From Sediminibacillus terrae (GTDB taxonomy: Bacteria > Bacillota > Bacilli > Bacillales > Amphibacillaceae), in contig NZ_VZDQ01000024.1 in assembly GCF_009602435.1 (NCBI RefSeq), positions 248,001 to 312,000 of the forward strand: a stretch of DNA of 64,000 bases. Direction: 5' to 3'. The notes below the pieces were generated by a model. That model did no database searches, had not been told where the DNA came from, and worked only from the letters and a program-made list of their open reading frames with translations. Of the stretch, positions 62,287-64,000 are shown in pieces (the first letter of the stretch is position 1; each line of letters opens with the position of its first letter). The position numbers were made by a program, and so were the translations under genes.

Positions 62287-62331
62287 ATTATAATGCAAGG
62301 AATGGCACCTGTCAATGAGCGGAGATTCCAA

Positions 62332-63123
62332 CTATCGCAACAAGGATTCCGCTCCATCGATATACAACTCGGTCCCCGTGATATGGGAGGATTCATCAGA
62401 GGCAAGGAATCGGATCAAGTCAGCTACCTGCTCCGGTTTTCCCGCGCCATGCTCCAACGGCTGATTGCCTTCCGGGAATTCTACCGGAATTTTGACTTTT
62501 TCCAAGTTCTCTTGATCTGGATGGGTATTTTCCCCGATATTGGTTTCGATTGCTCCCGGACAAATGATATTGACCCGTATGCGATATTCCGCCAGCTCCA
62601 ACGCCGCCATTTTTCCAAACGCCATTTGGCCCGCTTTGGAAGAACTGTAGGCAGACATTCCGATACCGGAAAATGTCCGGTTACCATTGATGGAACTGGT
62701 GATGACGATACTTCCGCCCTTATCTTTCATTGCCGGTATTGCATACTTGACGGTTAAAAAGGTGCTTTTTAGATTATTGGTCAACGTTTGGTCCCACTCG
62801 TCAACAGGCAAATCCTCAATCGGAGCCAAATGTCCATTGACGCCTGCGTTGGCAAAAACAAAATCCAAGTGTCCCCAAGTATCGAGTACCTTTTTGACAC
62901 CTTGTTCTACCTGGATCGGTTGAGAAACATCTGCTTCGATAATGATTGCTTCTCCACCGGCATCGCCGATTGCCTGTTTCACCTCTGCAGCGTTTTCTTC
63001 CTTGATATCGACAAGCCCCACTTTGGCACCGGATTGAGCCAGCCGCAATGCAGAGGCACGGCCGATTCCCGAACCGGCACCTGTCACAATGGCTGTTTTC
63101 CCCTGCAAGCTTTTATTTTCCAT
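62332..63123 (-). CDS. Short-chain dehydrogenase/reductase
   Basis: This 263-residue classical SDR has TGAGSGIGRASA, NAGVNG, the catalytic Ser in VITSSIN, Tyr in SAYSSSKAG and a C terminus ending HITGTELYIDGAESLL. AAAGGAGG precedes the ATG at 63123; the in-frame start at 63195 is rejected for lack of a ribosome binding site. It lies upstream of the dioxygenase on the same strand, but the MhqR-type box between them indicates separate control of the latter. Confidence 0.92.
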   Translation of the reverse strand: MENKSLQGKTAIVTGAGSGIGRASALRLAQSGAKVGLVDIKEENAAEVKQAIGDAGGEAIIIEADVSQPIQVEQGVKKVLDTWGHLDFVFANAGVNGHLAPIEDLPVDEWDQTLTNNLKSTFLTVKYAIPAMKDKGGSIVITSSINGNRTFSGIGMSAYSSSKAGQMAFGKMAALELAEYRIRVNIICPGAIETNIGENTHPDQENLEKVKIPVEFPEGNQPLEHGAGKPEQVADLIRFLASDESSHITGTELYIDGAESLLR

Positions 63124-63291
63124 TGAATAGCCTCCTTTTTTCGGTTGTAACCAATTACTTCCTATATATCCTTCCCCCTTCAACTTAAACACCACTCACC
63201 CGTCGTTTTGCTTAATTGTCTGGTTTGAAGGAAGTCAAAAAAGGGGAAGTTCACACCAAAACAAACTTACAAACAATGGGAGCGGGTTGCC

Positions 63292-64000
63292 ATGAATCAT
63301 ACCAATCTGTGGTTTACACTATTATCGTGCATCTTTTTTATGGGGCTGGTAGCCTGGATTGCTTACCGGCAGACCAAAAATCAAGTCAACGACTCAGCCG
63401 GTTACTTCCTTGCGGGCCGCGGACTTTCCGGTGGATTTATAGCCGGCTCCTTGCTGCTGACCAATCTTTCCGCTGAACAGCTGGTCGGTTTGAACGGACA
63501 AGCCTATCGCGCCAACCTGTCCAATATGGCCTGGGAGGTCACCGCACCGATTGCAGTGGTCATTATGGCACTTTATTTACTGCCAAAATACTTAGGGGGA
63601 TCTGTAACGACGCTCCCAGAATTTTTAAGCCGGCGTTTCGATAAGACGGTTCGACTATATATTGTTGTCTTATTTATGTTTGGATATGTATTCGTTACGA
63701 TTCCTTCCATGTTGTATTCCGGTGCTTTAGCCGTACTCCGGTTGTTTAATATTCCGGATTTACTGGGAATTCCTTATGTACAGTCTGTCTGGCTGGTCGT
63801 ATGGGTCGTCGGCCTGATCGGAGCAGCATATGCCATTTTCGGAGGGTTGAAAGCCGTTGCGGTTTCAGACACCTTAAATGGAATCGGCTTGTTGATAGTC
63901 GGAATCCTGGTTCCCGTCCTGGGCTTTTTCGCTTTGGGCGACGGGAACATGCTAAGTGGCATGAAGGAAATCACGGTGAACAATGCCGAAAAGTTGAACG
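63292..64000 (+). CDS. Sodium:solute symporter (SSS family), partial at the window end
   Basis: The frame opens at an ATG at 63292 with GGGAGCGGG upstream and remains open to the window end, about 236 residues. It has five or six membrane helices, with the SSS motifs NDSAGYFLAGRGLSGGFIAGSLLLTNLSAEQLVG near the N terminus and a GGLKAVAVSDTLNG segment at about residue 185. Members import sugars, amino acids or other solutes with Na+. The rest of the gene lies right of the window. Confidence 0.88.
   Translation, partial: MNHTNLWFTLLSCIFFMGLVAWIAYRQTKNQVNDSAGYFLAGRGLSGGFIAGSLLLTNLSAEQLVGLNGQAYRANLSNMAWEVTAPIAVVIMALYLLPKYLGGSVTTLPEFLSRRFDKTVRLYIVVLFMFGYVFVTIPSMLYSGALAVLRLFNIPDLLGIPYVQSVWLVVWVVGLIGAAYAIFGGLKAVAVSDTLNGIGLLIVGILVPVLGFFALGDGNMLSGMKEITVNNAEKLN

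Noticed and set aside
1-64000. CRISPR arrays, tRNA or rRNA genes, prophage genes
   Set aside because: I saw no regularly spaced direct repeats, no tRNA cloverleaf or CCA-ended gene and no phage structural genes on either strand. The repeated hairpins are scattered, not arrayed.

Overview
The window looks like chromosome from a low-to-moderate GC, probably halotolerant member of the Bacillaceae (Bacillus/Oceanobacillus/Virgibacillus-like). Reasons: strong AGGAGG-type ribosome binding sites, frequent TTG/GTG starts, a LiaFSR cluster with a PspA-like LiaH, a YpmR-YpmS pair, a trp operon under T-box control, DUF2188 and DUF2339 proteins, and an OpuAC-type betaine-binding protein. The species cannot be named from sequence alone. 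No tRNA, rRNA, CRISPR array, prophage or intact insertion sequence was seen.

Layout. 1-1.4 kb: a methyltransferase gene broken by one in-frame stop, a cluster of short inverted repeats, and a DUF2188 gene. 1.4-8.4 kb: a sugar-type ABC importer (binding protein, double ATPase, permease) with a Gfo/Idh/MocA dehydrogenase, a LacI-type repressor and a divergent TIM-barrel isomerase/epimerase; three near-identical operators tie these genes together. 8.4-10.4 kb: ypmR-ypmS. 10.4-14.1 kb: a cell-envelope stress cluster (liaR, liaS, liaF, liaH and a small membrane protein). 14.3-19.3 kb: a CDF cation transporter, a DUF421 and a DUF2339 membrane protein, and a permuted papain-fold protein. 19.3-21.5 kb: topoisomerase III. 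21.8-23.9 kb: an arsR-arsB-arsC detoxification operon. 24.5-29.8 kb: a 5'-nucleotidase-type phosphoesterase divergent from a phosphonate/phosphate-type ABC importer (phnD-C-E1-E2) that has a PhoP-box-like direct repeat. 30.2-33.6 kb: an ABC-F protein and an NADH-oxidase-type flavoprotein with three Fnr/Rex-like sites. 33.6-34.5 kb: an ISL3 transposase remnant and stacked repeats.

34.5-41.6 kb: a complete trpEGDCFBA operon read leftwards behind two tandem tryptophan (UGG) T-box riboswitches and a near-consensus promoter. 41.6-46.1 kb: a second permuted papain-fold protein, a DEAD-box helicase, a 45-residue membrane peptide, a YocH-like LysM-3D wall protein, a candidate stand-alone structured RNA, and a nitroreductase behind a perfect Fur box. 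46.4-51.2 kb: a Leloir operon galK-galE-galT-galM that shares an AT-rich motif with the promoter region of a ROK repressor at 54.4-55.6 kb. 51.3-53.3 kb: an ECF sigma factor and its DUF4179 anti-sigma partner. 53.6-64 kb: a Cys-rich pentapeptide-repeat protein, the ROK regulator, an aldo/keto reductase, a HAD phosphatase, two SDR enzymes, an orphan OpuAC, a MhqO-like dioxygenase with an MhqR-type box, and the start of a sodium:solute symporter.

The region is mostly ordinary accessory metabolism. The less ordinary content lies in the non-coding DNA: at least eight copies of a hairpin repeat ending in a CGTTCGGTTTTTT-type arm, often joined to a second repeat segment; a further repeat present twice in opposite orientation around a 9.5 kb block; one repeat that supplies the end of a coding sequence; tandem T-boxes; and a possible orphan terminated RNA. 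All assignments rest on reading motifs and family resemblance; no database search was run.
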